This document shows positions 12,419 through 24,500 of a stretch of DNA of 64,000 bases, one piece after another. The stretch is from Phaseolus vulgaris (Eukaryota; Streptophyta; Magnoliopsida; Fabales; Fabaceae). The notes below the pieces were generated by a model that was given only the letters and a program-made list of their open reading frames with translations, did no database searches and was not told where the DNA came from. Location: the NCBI RefSeq assembly GCF_000499845.2, contig NC_023755.2, forward strand, positions 4,144,087-4,208,086. The letters run 5' to 3'. Every line of letters begins with the position of its first letter. The stretch's first letter is position 1. A program made the position numbers and the translations under genes.

Positions 12419-14656
12419 CAACTAAAAATAACAAACATAAAAGAAAAATATAGACTTAATTGTATTTTTTTTCTTATATTAAGGATCAAAAGTAAATTTT
12501 GTTCTTCAGTTTTGAAGTTGTTCAATGGGGTCCCAAATATGTTTAAAATGAGTTAAATTGATCTCTTCTATTAGATTGTCTTTAACAGCGTTAAGTGAGT
12601 GATGACTTGATACATATATAGTGGAAAAATCGCTAGGTTGAGGTTTGTCCCTTTTATATAGTTGTCTAGGTCATCTTCTTCCCTTATTTTGAGTGTGTTC
12701 TTGTTTCACTAATCATCAATGTTTGGGTACAAATCTTCATCATCTTATTGTCATAATGGATGAGATTTGCAAAATTAGTGGTGGTGGGAGTAAAAGTTGC
12801 TTCTTTGCACCTATTTGCCATTGTAGAGATTTTTCTATATTGAGAACAACTACAACTGTTAAGAATGCTGATAAATGATTTTGGGGTTGTCCTAAGTATA
12901 AAGTTTGAGTTATGGAACTTTGTTTTGTTAAACCTACATTTCTTCTTTCCAACTATTGATTTGTTTAGTTTTATGGTTTTATTAAAAAACAGAGTGGCAA
13001 TAGTGTTGGGTTGCAATATCTTCAAATTATGCATTCAAGAGGTTGGTGATTAAAGAGATGTAATTATTGTAAGACAAAGGAACAATATATATAATCTAGA
13101 GAAATGTGTCAAGGAGTCCAGAAAATAAATTTAGTTATTATTAGTGGTGTTGTGTTTACTTGTTGTAATTAACATTATTATGTTGTCAGTGTTGTTAAAA
13201 TTTCCATGACATATGTTGTATTAAGCGTAATGAAGTTGTGAAGTTTTTGGTAATGTAATGTTAAATGACTTTATGTAATTTTTAGTTCAAGCAATAAGTA
13301 TTTGAGGTTGTTGTCATATTTCTGTTCAGTATGTTATGAATGGAAGGAATGAGAAAGTGGAGTTATGATGTGAAAACCAAAGATACTTAACAAATTGTGT
13401 TGGAAACATATCCATCTAAAAATAACATATTTCAATTACAATTGTACTTCAAAATACATTCACATAAGTAATTGGTGTGAATAACATAACTATTGTATTT
13501 TAAAGTACAAGTTAAAAAATAAATGTACTTGAAAATATATATTAAAAAGTATATATGTTAGTGGGAGAAACTACAATCCTAAATAAATGACTCAATAGAA
13601 GTTTTAACCTTAAATAATGTAAAAATAAATTCACATTAAAATATTTTTTCTTGTAGTAAATAGTTTATTTTATTTTATTTATCTTATTCTTATAACTGCT
13701 TGTAGAGAGATTTCATGAGACTTCTGATTAATACTTATGATTTGTTTATTTTAGGATTAAAATAATACTTCAAATAAAAATAACTTGAATTATTTATTTA
13801 AGGATATTTAAAGGAAGAATAATTTAAAACAGATAAGACTTTTCATACTATTTTAAAAAAAAAATTGTATTAATCAAATATCTTTAATTTTTATTTGTTG
13901 TCGAATTATTTTACTATTTTTTACTCTCATTTTATTTATTTCGTGTGTACCTAATAGGACATTAGAGTTCCATTAGATTATATTAATTAGGCTACCTTTT
14001 CAATTAAAGAGGGGTTTAAATTTCACCTGCTTCTGCCTTTCGGCTTCTTTTGTTCGACACTTTTTAATTCTGTCAGAGTCGTTACTTATTAAATTCGACT
14101 TGGAGTCAATAAAAAAATAATTTAATAATATTTTCATCAATAAATTTTATTTATTTATTAGCTTGGCAATAAACGTTTTGAAATAAGTTTAAAAAATAAT
14201 AAATTACTTTAAAAAAACTTTGAATAAATTCGAATAGACTCTTCTAAATGAGTTTGTCTAACTTACAAGTTCAGTCAAAATCTTGATCTTAGATATAAAA
14301 AAACGTAAGTTAAATTGCTATCAAAATTTTTATTAACAAAATTTGGATAGACTTTTTTTATATGTTCATCAATTCTCGAGTGGGAGAAAATTAATAAGCT
14401 TGAAATCAAATAATTTTTTCATTTCACTTTTATTTAATAGTGATAATGTTTAAACTCAAAAGAAATTAATTTGTTTTCTAAATTATCTCAAATAAATCAA
14501 GAAATTTTTTATGAATTATAATATATATAATGAATTACTCATATATTTAGTTTAATATTTAGTACTAATGTACTATCATATCGTCTTCAACACACACGCA
14601 CACTATAAACAAAAGTTTAAATAAATTTTAAAATTATTTTTAAATCATAAAAATAG

Positions 14657-14658
<2 letters not shown>
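12419..14658. other. Intergenic, no gene seen
   Basis: AT-rich with only short random open frames, including overlapping ones near 12,684-13,053 with no recognisable protein similarity. Nothing supportable was found. Confidence 0.45.

Positions 14659-14716
<58 letters not shown>
14659..14716. repeat. Compound (TC)n(TA)n microsatellite
   Basis: An uninterrupted run of TC dinucleotides passes directly into TA dinucleotides. Confidence 0.95.
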
Positions 14717-14721
<5 letters not shown>

Positions 14722-14883
14722 CAAGTATAAAAATATTTTACAATACTATTTAATCATAAATTATTACTATTAACTTTTGCAATATTCAATTTAAAGTTCA
14801 TATTTACCATAACTTTGAATTAACTAACAATATAACAGAAACAAAAAATGAATTCTTATAATATACAGTGAAGTAATTGATTG

Positions 14884-15021
14884 ATGGTGAAAAACAGAAA
14901 AAATGGAGGTAACAGGGAATATCATTGTGAAAGGTTAGGCAGATGGATGAATGAGGTTGAAGCACATCTGCATAATAATGGGTTCAGTGGAAAAGAAAGA
15001 AGACAAAGACAGTGTAAGTAA
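14884..15021 (+). other. Orphan 45-codon reading frame with a good splice donor at its end; identity unknown
   Basis: An ATG at 14884 opens a 45-residue basic frame containing ERLGRWMNEVEAHLHNNG. A strong donor (AGT/GTAAGT) overlaps its stop, and a short acceptor-to-donor block lies at about 15,266-15,286 (TTTCAG/GCAGAGG..CATCAG/GTATCT). This may be the first exon of a decayed gene or a noncoding transcript, or chance. An alternative overlapping frame starts at 14951. I do not recognise either product. Confidence 0.15.
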
Positions 15022-15286
15022 CCATCACCATCACACCACCTTCGACTTTGATTCGAGTTCAGGTTTAATAATTAATTATTATGGTAGCAGTGTGCAAGTT
15101 TTCATCGTCCTCATACATGCATGTTCATATTCTGGTCTTTCTTTGTTTTTCCAAAACGACAAGCCACAATGAAGACACTATGACTTGGCTATTATTTTGC
15201 ATTATTTTCAACCTTACATAATAATTCTCAAAACAAACAAATTTTCCACCAATTTTTGTTTCAGGCAGAGGGATCACAACATCAGG

Positions 15287-16215
15287 TATCTCCTTAGACT
15301 CTTGTCCCTTTCTCTATCTATATCTATATCTATATATATAATATAATATATATATATACTTATTCTAAAATAGTAAATGAAATTATGTACTCCTCCATCT
15401 TAATTAATAATCTCTCTGAAATGTTAAATGTGTGTCAGCAAGTATATTATAATATTTTCTTCTCCTTATTAATATATTTAACATATTAAAGACAATTATG
15501 TACTCATTTATGGCATTAATCCATAATAATTGTTAAAATAATAATGATTTTAATTAAAGTACAGATTTCTTTTCTAGAATTTGTACTCAACTGTGATTTT
15601 TTTTTCACAAAAAAGTTGATTACTTGCATTACTATATATAATATATCTCATATCATTGTTCTGAATTTTGATTTAAACAAAATATTTTTTACTTTATTAC
15701 TTTTATTAAATGGAGAGCAAAAAAAATGTTATCCCAACACTCCATAGATACCAATCAAAACAAATATTTATAAAAAAAAAGCTGATCAGAAAAATAAAAA
15801 TTAATGCTAAATTATAACTTATTTAAATAATATATAATAAATATTTCCTCATTTTCTTTTTGTATATATTTCATATGTATTTTAAGATAATATTTTTTTT
15901 GTTGAATATGATAATCATCTTATGTATGTATAGTAAAAAGGAATACAAAGAATAATTGCACAATTTAAATTATCACATGCACAACTATTTCACTTGTCTT
16001 TTGTCTTTAATATTTTTTTTAATATATTATAAAAAGAAGAGATAGAATTACATACTTAAATACGTATTTCACTATAAAGTAATATATATATATATATATA
16101 TATTTATTTAGAAGACTAAGCAGTAATATTTATATATAATTGATTAGTGTTGAGTATTTTTGTAAGTATATTTTGTAAGTAGAGACTCCAAGTTAATAAT
16201 AGAGAAAATTTGCTT
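15287..16215. other. Intergenic, AT-rich, no gene seen
   Basis: Contains TATATC and TA microsatellites (near 15,318-15,358 and 16,082-16,102). No gene or element was recognised. Confidence 0.45.
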
Positions 16216-16572
16216 AGTGAGATTCTAAGAAAATTATTAAATAAAAATTAATTTTAAAGATAAAAAATAATTAGTTGCTATAGTGATTAAATTAGAGATC
16301 AATTTAGAAACTTAATAAAATTTGTTTCTAAATTAGTTTCTATTATTATTAAATTATTTTTAAATTAATATCTAATTAGCTGTCAATGTTTTTGTTACCA
16401 AATTTTATTTTAGAATCTAAACAATTGGTAGTTAAAACCTTTCTAGCTAATCAGATACCAATTTAGAAATTATTTAACAATAATATAAACTAATTTAGAA
16501 ATTAATAATATTTTAATCTCTAAAATGATTTCTAATTTAAAATTGATTTTTATTTTATAAATTTTTTTTAGG
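16216..16572. mobile_element. CACTA-type MITE, degenerate
   Basis: The left end AGTGAGATTCTAAGAAAATT and the interior blocks (ATTAGTTGC, TCTCTAAAAT, ATACCAATTTAGAAA) match the family seen at 18,590 and 19,928. The interior is a self-complementary AT-rich array without coding capacity. Terminal CACTA-like bases are best preserved in the 19,928 copy. Confidence 0.55.
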
Positions 16573-17077
16573 GATTACTATTGTTTTACTTCTATGCTAA
16601 GGAATATTGTGGATGTGACTAAGGTAAAGCTTTTGGAAAAATTGTAACTTTGGAGAAGAGGAGATAAAGGAACTTTGGATTTGATTTATGTGATGTTAAT
16701 GTTTTGGTAGAAACCATAGAAAGCGTGCCAAATTAGGACTTTTCCTTAACAACACAAAAGCAAAGCCAATCTGAGTGATGTTAGGCATATGCAGATGAGT
16801 GAGAAAACAAAAAGATCACTCCCCACGTAATGTTTCTTCTTTCGTAAACTTACTTTTATATATATTTTATCAACAACAATTTTCTATTCAGAAGTTAGCA
16901 CAATTCTTTTCCTTTACTAAAGAGAGGTTGAAGTATTTTCAAACCACCATGTTTGTGCAAATAAGAATAGACAAAAAAATAATTATGATCATACTTGGGT
17001 TAGATGTGTATAAGTACAAACAAATTAGACTTTAGTTTTTTAATTATATTGGTGTAATCACTTGGATGTTATAATTT
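16573..17077. other. Intergenic, no gene seen
   Basis: A short open frame at 16,799-17,035 has no recognisable similarity or gene-like context. Nothing supportable. Confidence 0.4.
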
Positions 17078-17863
17078 AGGGTTTTTGACCATGATGGTTT
17101 TTTTTATTTTTTTTATTTTTATCAAAATGGGGTCTGTTTAAAAAAAATTACAAATTTAGGTAAGTCGTGTCAACTTAGCACAACTTATGTTCTGTCATAC
17201 GTCATATTTTTTATTTTTTATTTTAAATTTTATTATTTATATATTGGGTAGTAAGTTATGTAATGTTAAAAATTAATTTGATACATAACTTTCTAAGAGT
17301 GTCAGTTTTAAGGAACAAAAAATTGGATAATCGTATATGGATAATGTCCGATGCCATTAAATGTCAAAATATCAAAAAATTTGCATACATGAGACATTAA
17401 ATATCAAAATAAACTTTTTGGCTAGTGGGAAACCATGTCCGGCGGCAATGTCCTCAAGAGTTAATGGCTCAAAGTTTGAATAAGCTGATTATCCATACAC
17501 GATTATCCAATTTTTTGTTCCTTAAAACTAACACTCTTAGAAAATTATGTATCAAAATAATTTTTAACATTACATAACTTAGTACCTAATATATAAACAA
17601 TAAAATTTTAAAAAATAAATAAATAAACATGACGTGGCAGAAGTCGTGCCAACTTGACACAACTTCAATATGATAGGGCAGAAGCCGTGCCAACTTGACA
17701 CGACTTCAGTATGACATGACAGAGTCATATCTAATTTGGACGAATTGTGCATATGAAGTCGTGCCGAATTGGCACAACTTGCCTAAATTTGTAATTTTTT
17801 TTAAACTGACCTCATTTTGGTAAAAAACAAAAAAAAAATAATCCCATCATAGTCAAAATCCCT
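17078..17863. mobile_element. Foldback DNA element with TCGTGCC palindromes, copy 1
   Basis: The two ends are inverted copies over 110 bases and more: the left opens GGGTTTTTGACCATGATGG, and the right, reversed, reads GGGATTTTGACTATGATGG. Complementarity continues inward (for example GGATAATCGTATATGG with CCATACACGATTATCC) so nearly the whole element is two arms around a loop of about 130 bases near 17,345-17,475. Near the ends sit several copies of the motif AAGTCGTGCCAAcTTGACACGACTT and variants. There is no transposase. I could not find a flanking duplication. The family matches 29,334-30,153. Confidence 0.7.
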
Positions 17864-18589
17864 ATGTACCTAGGTTTTGGGAAACTTTGTATTCAACTTA
17901 ATATTAAAAAAATAATAATAGTGTATTTGGATAAGAATAATTTTATTGCATAAGATTTCCAAACTATTAATTAGAAAATGTTAATGTTTTCTATTTGGGC
18001 TAAATAGATTAATCATAAACATTAGTGTCAAAAGTTTTTTATTGACTTGGGAGGTTTCCAATCTACAGGTTTTAAGAAATTTGTTAAACGTTGTGAAGTA
18101 TTACATAGCTTGATTTCGTAATGTTGAATTTTGGAGAACTAAGTTCATATCTTGCATTGTTCCCCATATGCCATAGGCAATTGCAAAAAAAAAAAAAAAA
18201 GTTAATGTAAAATTTACCGAATTGTATAATAATTTAAATGAATTAAACTTTTGATTTGAGTAAATGCAACTAAATTTTGAACTATTCTAAATTGTTTCAA
18301 GTATATTAATTGTTTAAACTATTATCAATAGATATTCTATTTATAAGTATATTTTATAATTCCACGGGATATAGTTCAATTTAGTTCGAAGTACTATTTA
18401 GAGCAATTCGAATTTTACAATTAAATAAATATAAAAGTCAGTGTAGTGTTTTTTTGTAAATAATTCAGTTTTTTAGTACATGTGAAAGAGAGAATGCAAA
18501 TTCTTATACTTCTAAATATTACTTTAAACGTGATGGTAGTTAATTTTCTTTACCAATTTCACTATTAAATTGTGGTTTAATCAACTTAT
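17864..18589. other. Intergenic, no gene seen
   Basis: AT-rich, with a poly-A tract near 18,186-18,200. No recognisable feature. Confidence 0.4.
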
Positions 18590-19008
18590 CATTAAAAAAA
18601 AACTATTAAATAAAAATTAATTTTAAAGATCAAAATAATTAGTTACTATTTAACTAAATTAAAAACTTGTTTATAAACTAAAAAAATTATTGATATTCAA
18701 TATATTTTTTATTATTAATAAAAATAGTTTATAAATTAGTATCTAACCATTAACTATCAAGGTTTTAACTTCTTACTACTTTATACTTTAAATTAATCTC
18801 TATTAGTATTTTAGAGACTAATTTAGAATATGAAATTTAGTAGTTAAAACTTTGGTAGCTAATTTAGATATCAATTTAGAAACCATCTTGTAATTTTTCA
18901 TTAATAATAGAAACCACTTTAGATACGAATAATTTTTAGTCTCTAAATATATGACTAATTATGTTTTGTCTTTAAATTTGGTTGTTATTTAATAATTTTC
19001 TTATAGTA
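18590..19008. mobile_element. CACTA-type MITE, degenerate
   Basis: Shares blocks with 16,216-16,572: TATTAAATAAAAATTAATTT at the left, and TTTAGTCTCTAAAT then TTTTCTTATAGTA at the right, a decayed form of the CACTA terminus. Noncoding. Confidence 0.55.
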
Positions 19009-19591
19009 TATGAGTAATAATTTTTGGAAATTGACTCTCAATAATAACACTTGTTATTAGGATTTAAAATAGGTAAGAAAATTTGAATTAAAATATTAAT
19101 CAAAGAGTATGGTAAATTAAGTTTTAAGTCAAGATGTATTTTTCATTGGTTGTACAAAGTTTTTTTAGTATGTAAAATAGTTTATTTTATTTAATATATG
19201 AGTTTTTTTATTAACTATAGAAAGTTAATTTTTATTAGTATGTGAAATAATTTATTTTACATAGATTTTTAATTGTTGGTTGTATTGTGACAATCTTGGT
19301 CACTAGAGAATCTTGGACTTACATAAAAATAGTCATCCATAAAAGAAAGAAAAATATGAAACATAATTTCATAATCAACAATTTAAAACCATAGGTTACA
19401 AAGACACAATCATACACACCACACAACTTGACCATAAGTAGGTACCCAACTCTCCCCTATAGTCATGGTTGATGCAACTTATTAAGCTTTTAAGCTTTGT
19501 AATTGATGGCATTATGTTAAGCCACGCATAAGACATCAAATTTTTATTTCTTAATAGCAAATAGCATAAGACAGATATTATTGGCATTCAT

Positions 19592-20661
19592 TTATATGGT
19601 GTGTTGAGTAAGGTAAGCACCAATTTCTTTGGTCATCTCAGTTGCCAATTCCAATAAGTTGTGAGGGTTAGGAGTGTTGGCATTTTGTTTCTCATATTCT
19701 GCAACCCAATTCACAACACTTCCCTTTTCCATTGGAGTAGCTTGCACTATAAACTTGCAGCTCTTGTAATGCTTCAATATGTCACCATCTATAACCTTGA
19801 AGTTTACTTTATGGTTTTCCTTGTCTATGCCTTCAACCACGTTATTAGACACACTAGCTTTCCCATCTGTAATCCAAAAAAAAAAAAAAAAAATACAGAG
19901 ATGTTTATTTTATCTCATACCAATTATTTAGTTTCTAAATTTGGTTTCTAAAACTTTGGTTGCTAATTAGATACCAATTTAGAAACTATTCAACAATAAT
20001 AGAAACTAATTTAGAAACCAATTTTTTTGTTTAGTTTCTAAAATGGTCTCTAATTTAGTTACTATTGCAACTAATTATTTTAGTCTCTAAAAATTGATTT
20101 CTATTTCATGATTTTCTTGTAGTGATAGTATAGTCATAAACTTGTCCAACACTTATGAGAACACTTTGAGAGTAGTCTGATTTAAGCAAATAAGAAATAT
20201 GGAGGGCGAAGTTACAAGCACATTAATGGAGTGTTTGTTTGGCAATACACAGTTTCACTGTCTTTTCATAAGTTCAAGTTTGATGTTTTGGAATCCAAAA
20301 CAAATTTCTAGAAAATTGTCCCCAAACATTCACTCAAATATCCCAAAATTTCCAATGAACTTCATAATAAAGACAAAAAAATTACTGAATATTTTTGTGT
20401 AAATGAAAAACGTGAAGAATCTTGAGGATAAAACTTTAAAGTCAAAATAAAAATAAAAATTGCCATACCAAGAACATAGCTCCAGGAGATGATGGATCCC
20501 TCAGTGCCCCATTCACCTTTGAGAATTTCAACAGATTTTATTTTTTGAGGTGACATGTTGGTAATATGATGCGTCTTGCTGCATAAAACATCATGGAACT
20601 CTTCAGCAGAAGCCATGATATGCACATTAGCTTCCACTTTCTGAACTTGAGAGTATGCCAT
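19592..20661 (-). CDS. MLP-like (major latex protein) / Bet v 1 superfamily protein
   Basis: Predicted 155-residue cytosolic protein from two exons, 20661-20469 and 19866-19592, with donor CTTG/GTATGG and acceptor TTACAG. The length is normal for MLP proteins (about 150-155). The Bet v 1 glycine-loop region appears as KGEWGTEGSIISWSYV near residues 48-63, and the C-terminal half carries the usual lysine-rich HKVNFKVIDGD block and a final amphipathic helix (NLLELATEMTKEIGAYL). The family binds hydrophobic ligands and responds to stress; the ligand here is unknown. The 602-base intron contains a CACTA-type MITE and a poly-A run. The start is the first ATG after a TATA box 51 bases upstream. A TRIM element begins 110 bases upstream of the ATG. 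Confidence 0.92.
19928..20124. mobile_element. CACTA-type MITE fragment inside the MLP-like intron
   Basis: The right end TTTTCTTGTAGTG is the reverse of CACTACAAGAAAA, the typical terminus of CACTA-derived legume MITEs. The interior shows the same ATACCAATTTAGAAAC and AGTCTCTAAAA blocks as the copies at 16,216 and 18,590. Only about half of the element is present. Confidence 0.65.
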
Positions 20662-20711
20662 ATTTGCTTTCTTCTCAAGAGGCACACAAAATTCGAAGAC
20701 AATGGAGCTGC

Positions 20712-20718
20712 ATTTATA
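20712..20718 (-). promoter_or_regulatory. TATA box of the MLP-like gene
   Basis: On the minus strand ACTATAAATGC lies 51 bases upstream of the ATG, leaving a leader of about 20-25 bases. It is the only canonical TATA motif at the right distance. Confidence 0.55.
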
Positions 20719-20770
20719 GTTGTCAAAAAAGATAATCACGGATTTAAAACATATATCAAATGACACATTG

Positions 20771-21034
20771 TGTTGTAAATCCCACACATCAACTAGAGAT
20801 TAAAATCTTTTATGATATATAAGTGAGTGCAAACCTCGTCTCATTGAGCCGGTTTTATGGGATTGAATTAGGCTTAAAGTTCACTTCCTAACATGGTATC
20901 AAAGCCATTTCGAACCAATCTTAGCGAGTATTTGTTAACCATTTCGAGTCATTCATAATATGTTGTCCCACGTACGAGCTGTTACTCTCGGTGCATAGTA
21001 TATAAGTGGGTACAAATATCATCTCAATATTGAA
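20771..21034 (+). mobile_element. TRIM retrotransposon (LTR, primer site, tiny interior, truncated second LTR)
   Basis: The first LTR is 20771-20893 (TGTTG..TAACA). It is followed at once by TGGTATCAAAGC (20894-20905), which resembles the initiator tRNA-Met primer site. After a 67-base interior a second TGTTGTCCCAC start appears at 20961, with TATATAAGTGGG downstream, truncated near 21,034. No coding sequence. The first LTR matches the solo LTR at 35,487. Confidence 0.7.
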
Positions 21035-21328
21035 TATTAATCAATGGTAAGTATTTAAAGGAATATGTTTTTTCATTGGAGATGTCAGCAGAAGCAGCAC
21101 TAGCAGTGGCATCTTCTTTTTCTTTCCAGATTCTAGCAATGTATAATATACCTCTGTGGAAAAGGGTGATCATGATATAAAATTCTCGGAAAAAATGTAG
21201 AAGAATAAAGATGGTTGATGTGGAAGTGTATAATAACAGATTTTAGATATTGTAAATCATTTGACTCCTAATTTAAAAAAAAAAAAAAATTGTCCACACT
21301 CCACATAAACTATATTTGAATAATGAGT
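21035..21328. other. Intergenic, no gene seen
   Basis: Short AT-rich stretch between the TRIM and the Ty1-copia insertion. Nothing recognised. Confidence 0.4.
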
Positions 21329-21333
21329 TAGAC

Positions 21334-21578
21334 TATAAGAAAATGATAAAAAAATGGTAAGAAGAAAAGATGTTTCTTATTCTCTTATGTGTATATTACA
21401 TCAGTCATGTATAGGAAATATATAGGGAGTTTCTCTCTCCCAAATTACAATCTAATTAGGTAGGATACTAATCATGAGATTCTATAATTATTAAATTAAT
21501 TGCATATAATTGGTACAATATCGTCAAATATTGCATACAATAATTGCATATAATTTTATAATTATTATTTCCTTAATA
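21334..21578 (-). repeat. Downstream (3') LTR of the Ty1-copia element
   Basis: 245 bases, ending next to the polypurine tract at 21579-21587 (minus strand GAGGGGGAG). No difference from the other LTR was seen. Confidence 0.93.
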
Positions 21579-21585
21579 CTCCCCC

Positions 21586-24500
21586 TCAAGTTGGTAGGTG
21601 AAGATCAAGAACCCCCAACTTGTGTCGTAGCGTCAAAAATCGTTCCTTGCCCAATGCCTTCGTAAAAATATCTGCGAGCTGATACTGTGTCGGTACATAT
21701 GAAGGACTGATTATCCCAGCTTGTAATTTTTCTCGCACAATGTGGCAGTCTATCTCAATGTGTTTTGTGCGTTCATGAAATACTGGGTTTGCTGCTATAT
21801 GTAATGCCGCTTGATTGTCACAGAAAAGTTGAACTGGCAAGTTACATGACACCTTTAAATCCTGCAACAGATATCGCAACCAAACTATCTCCAAACAAGT
21901 ATTGGCCATTGCGCGGTATTCTGCTTCCGCTAATGATCTTGATACGTTTGTCTGTTTTTTTGACTTCCATGAGATAATAGATGAACCAAGAAAAATGCAA
22001 TATCCAGATACTGATCTCCGAGTTGTCTGACAACCTCCCTAGTCTGAGTCGCAATAAGCTGTCAATGTCAGATTGTTTTCGGATGGCAATAACAATCCTT
22101 GTCCTGGTGATCCTTTGATGTACTTTAGGACTCGAATTGCGGCATCCCAATGAGGTTTCCGTGGATCCTGTATATATTGACTTAGGGTCCGAACCGAAAA
22201 TGCTATGTCAGGCCGAGTAACCGTGAGGTATATCAATCGTCCCACGAGTCGCCTGTATTTGACTGGATCCTTTAATAACTCTCCATCGTCTGGTGTGAGT
22301 TTTAGGTATTGTTCCATTGGAAATTTGTCTGGACGAGCACCTGTGAGTCCCGTATCCTGCAAAATATCAAGCGCATATTTTCTTTGGGACATGTAAATAC
22401 CAGCTTTGGAACGGGAAAATTCAATCCCTAGAAAATATTTTAGGTCTCCAAGATCTTTAATGCGAAATTGTTGTAATAAACAATCTTTAACACGCTGAAT
22501 TTCTGTCAAATCATTTCCTGTCAGAAGAATATCATCCACATAAATCAAAAGGGCAGTAAATGATGAGTTATTTTGTCTTGTGAATAGAGAGTAATCTGTC
22601 TTGGACTGTTGAAATCCTACAGATTTAATCACATGAGAAAATGTTGAAAACCATGTTCGAGATGCTTGTTTGAGACCATAAAGGGATTTGTTGAGTCGAC
22701 ATACAATGTTCTCCCCCTGTCGATGATGTCCGGGTGGCAAGTCCATGTAAATAATTTCATGTAATGTGCCATGTAAGAAGGCATTTTGCACATCTAGCTG
22801 GTGAGTAAACCAATTTCTGGCTGCTGCAATGGTGAGGAGACACCTCAAAGTTGTTAATTTTGCTGTTGGTGAAAAAGTTTCAGAATAGTCGACACCTTCA
22901 ATCTGAGTGTACCCCTTTGCGACAAGGCGCGCCTTATATCTGTCGACGCTACCATCTGAGTTGTACTTTATTTTATAAACCCATTTGCATCCGATGGGTT
23001 TCTGTCCAGCGGGTAACGATGTCAAGGTCCACGTTTGATTTAGCTGCAAGGCGGAAAGCTCTTCGTCCATTGCTTTTTGCCAATTTGGATCAAGGATAGC
23101 TTGAGCATAAGTGTGAGGTTCTTTGGTGGCTGTGATGTTAGCAAGATATGCACTATGTGTAGAAGAAAATCGTGAATTAGAAAGAAAATGATGCATAGGA
23201 TACCTGGTTCCATTCTGTCGGTCTTGGGCAGTGGTCGAATGATTGGCTTGGGATCCCGTTACGTAGTCTTGAAGCCAGGAAGGTTGGGTTGATGTGCGAC
23301 TGGATCGTCGAACAGGAAGGTCGGTTGGAGAAGGTTTGGTAATGGGTGTTAAACTTCTTGGCATGGGAGAAGAAGGTTGGTCTACTGGAGGTTCAGGTGT
23401 ATTATGACGAGTAGGAGAAGAAGGTTGGTTTGATGGAGGTTCAGGTGCATTGTGACGAGTAGGAGAAGAGGGTTGGTTTGATGGAGGTTCAGGTGTATTG
23501 TGACGAGTAGGAGAAAAAGGTTGGTTTGATGGAGGTTCAGGTGCATTGTGATGAGTAAGAGAAGAAGGTTGATCGAGTGAATGTTGGACAGGAGTGGGTA
23601 AGTCAATGTCAATAGTGGGCAAAATACCTTGTAATGGAGGTGAGGATTGTGTCTGTGACTGTTGGCAGAATGGGAAAACACTTTCATGGAAGATGACATC
23701 CCGACTTGTAAAAAAAGTGCCTGCATCTATATCAAATAATTTGTATGCTTTTTGACTGTGAGGATAACCAATGAAGATGCATTGTCGGGCACGCGGATCA
23801 AATTTTTGCTTAGGTGAAACAACAGTTGCGTAACAAAGGCAACCAAAAGTTTTTAGGTGAGAAAGTGAAGGTGGTTGATTATATAGTAGCTCAAAAGGTG
23901 ATTTATTTTTTAGTAAAGGTGATGGCAAGCGATTAATGATATATGTGGCGGTTAAAACGCATTCTCCCCAAAATTCTAATGGTAAATTGGACTGAAATAG
24001 GAGGGCTCGTGCTGTGTTTAAAACATGTCTATGTTTGCGTTCTACTACCCCATTTTGTTGAGGAGTGTAAACGCAAGTGCGTTGACATTCAATACCTTTT
24101 TTGAGAAAAAAATCATACATTGAAATAAATTCCAGTCCGTTGTCAACGCGGATGGTTTTAATAGATGCCTGAAATTGATTTTGTGCAAATGTAATGAATG
24201 ACTCTAAGAGATGTTGGGTTTCAGATTTGTGATTCATAAGAAATAGCCAAGTACATCTAGTATAGTCATCGACTATAGTGAGAAAAAAACGTTTTCCAAA
24301 ATGAGTTGGGGTTTTATGAGGACCCCAAATGTCACAATGCAATAGATTAAATGGAGAATGAGATTTTATTGTGCTTAAAGGAAAGGGTAGCCTTGTCTGT
24401 TTAGCTTTGGGACAAATACTACAATGATTATGAATGAGAATGAGATTTTTACTGATAGGGATAGGTAGTAGGGAAGATACAAGTTGTAGACACGCTGGAG

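Noticed and set aside
12684..13053. Overlapping open frames on both strands near 12.7-13.0 kb
   Set aside because: No recognisable protein features, no splice or promoter context, and equal coding potential on both strands.
20880..20915. A possible second full copia LTR end with primer site near 20,894
   Set aside because: The LTR is only 123 bp and the interior 67 bp, so it fits a TRIM rather than a coding retrotransposon.
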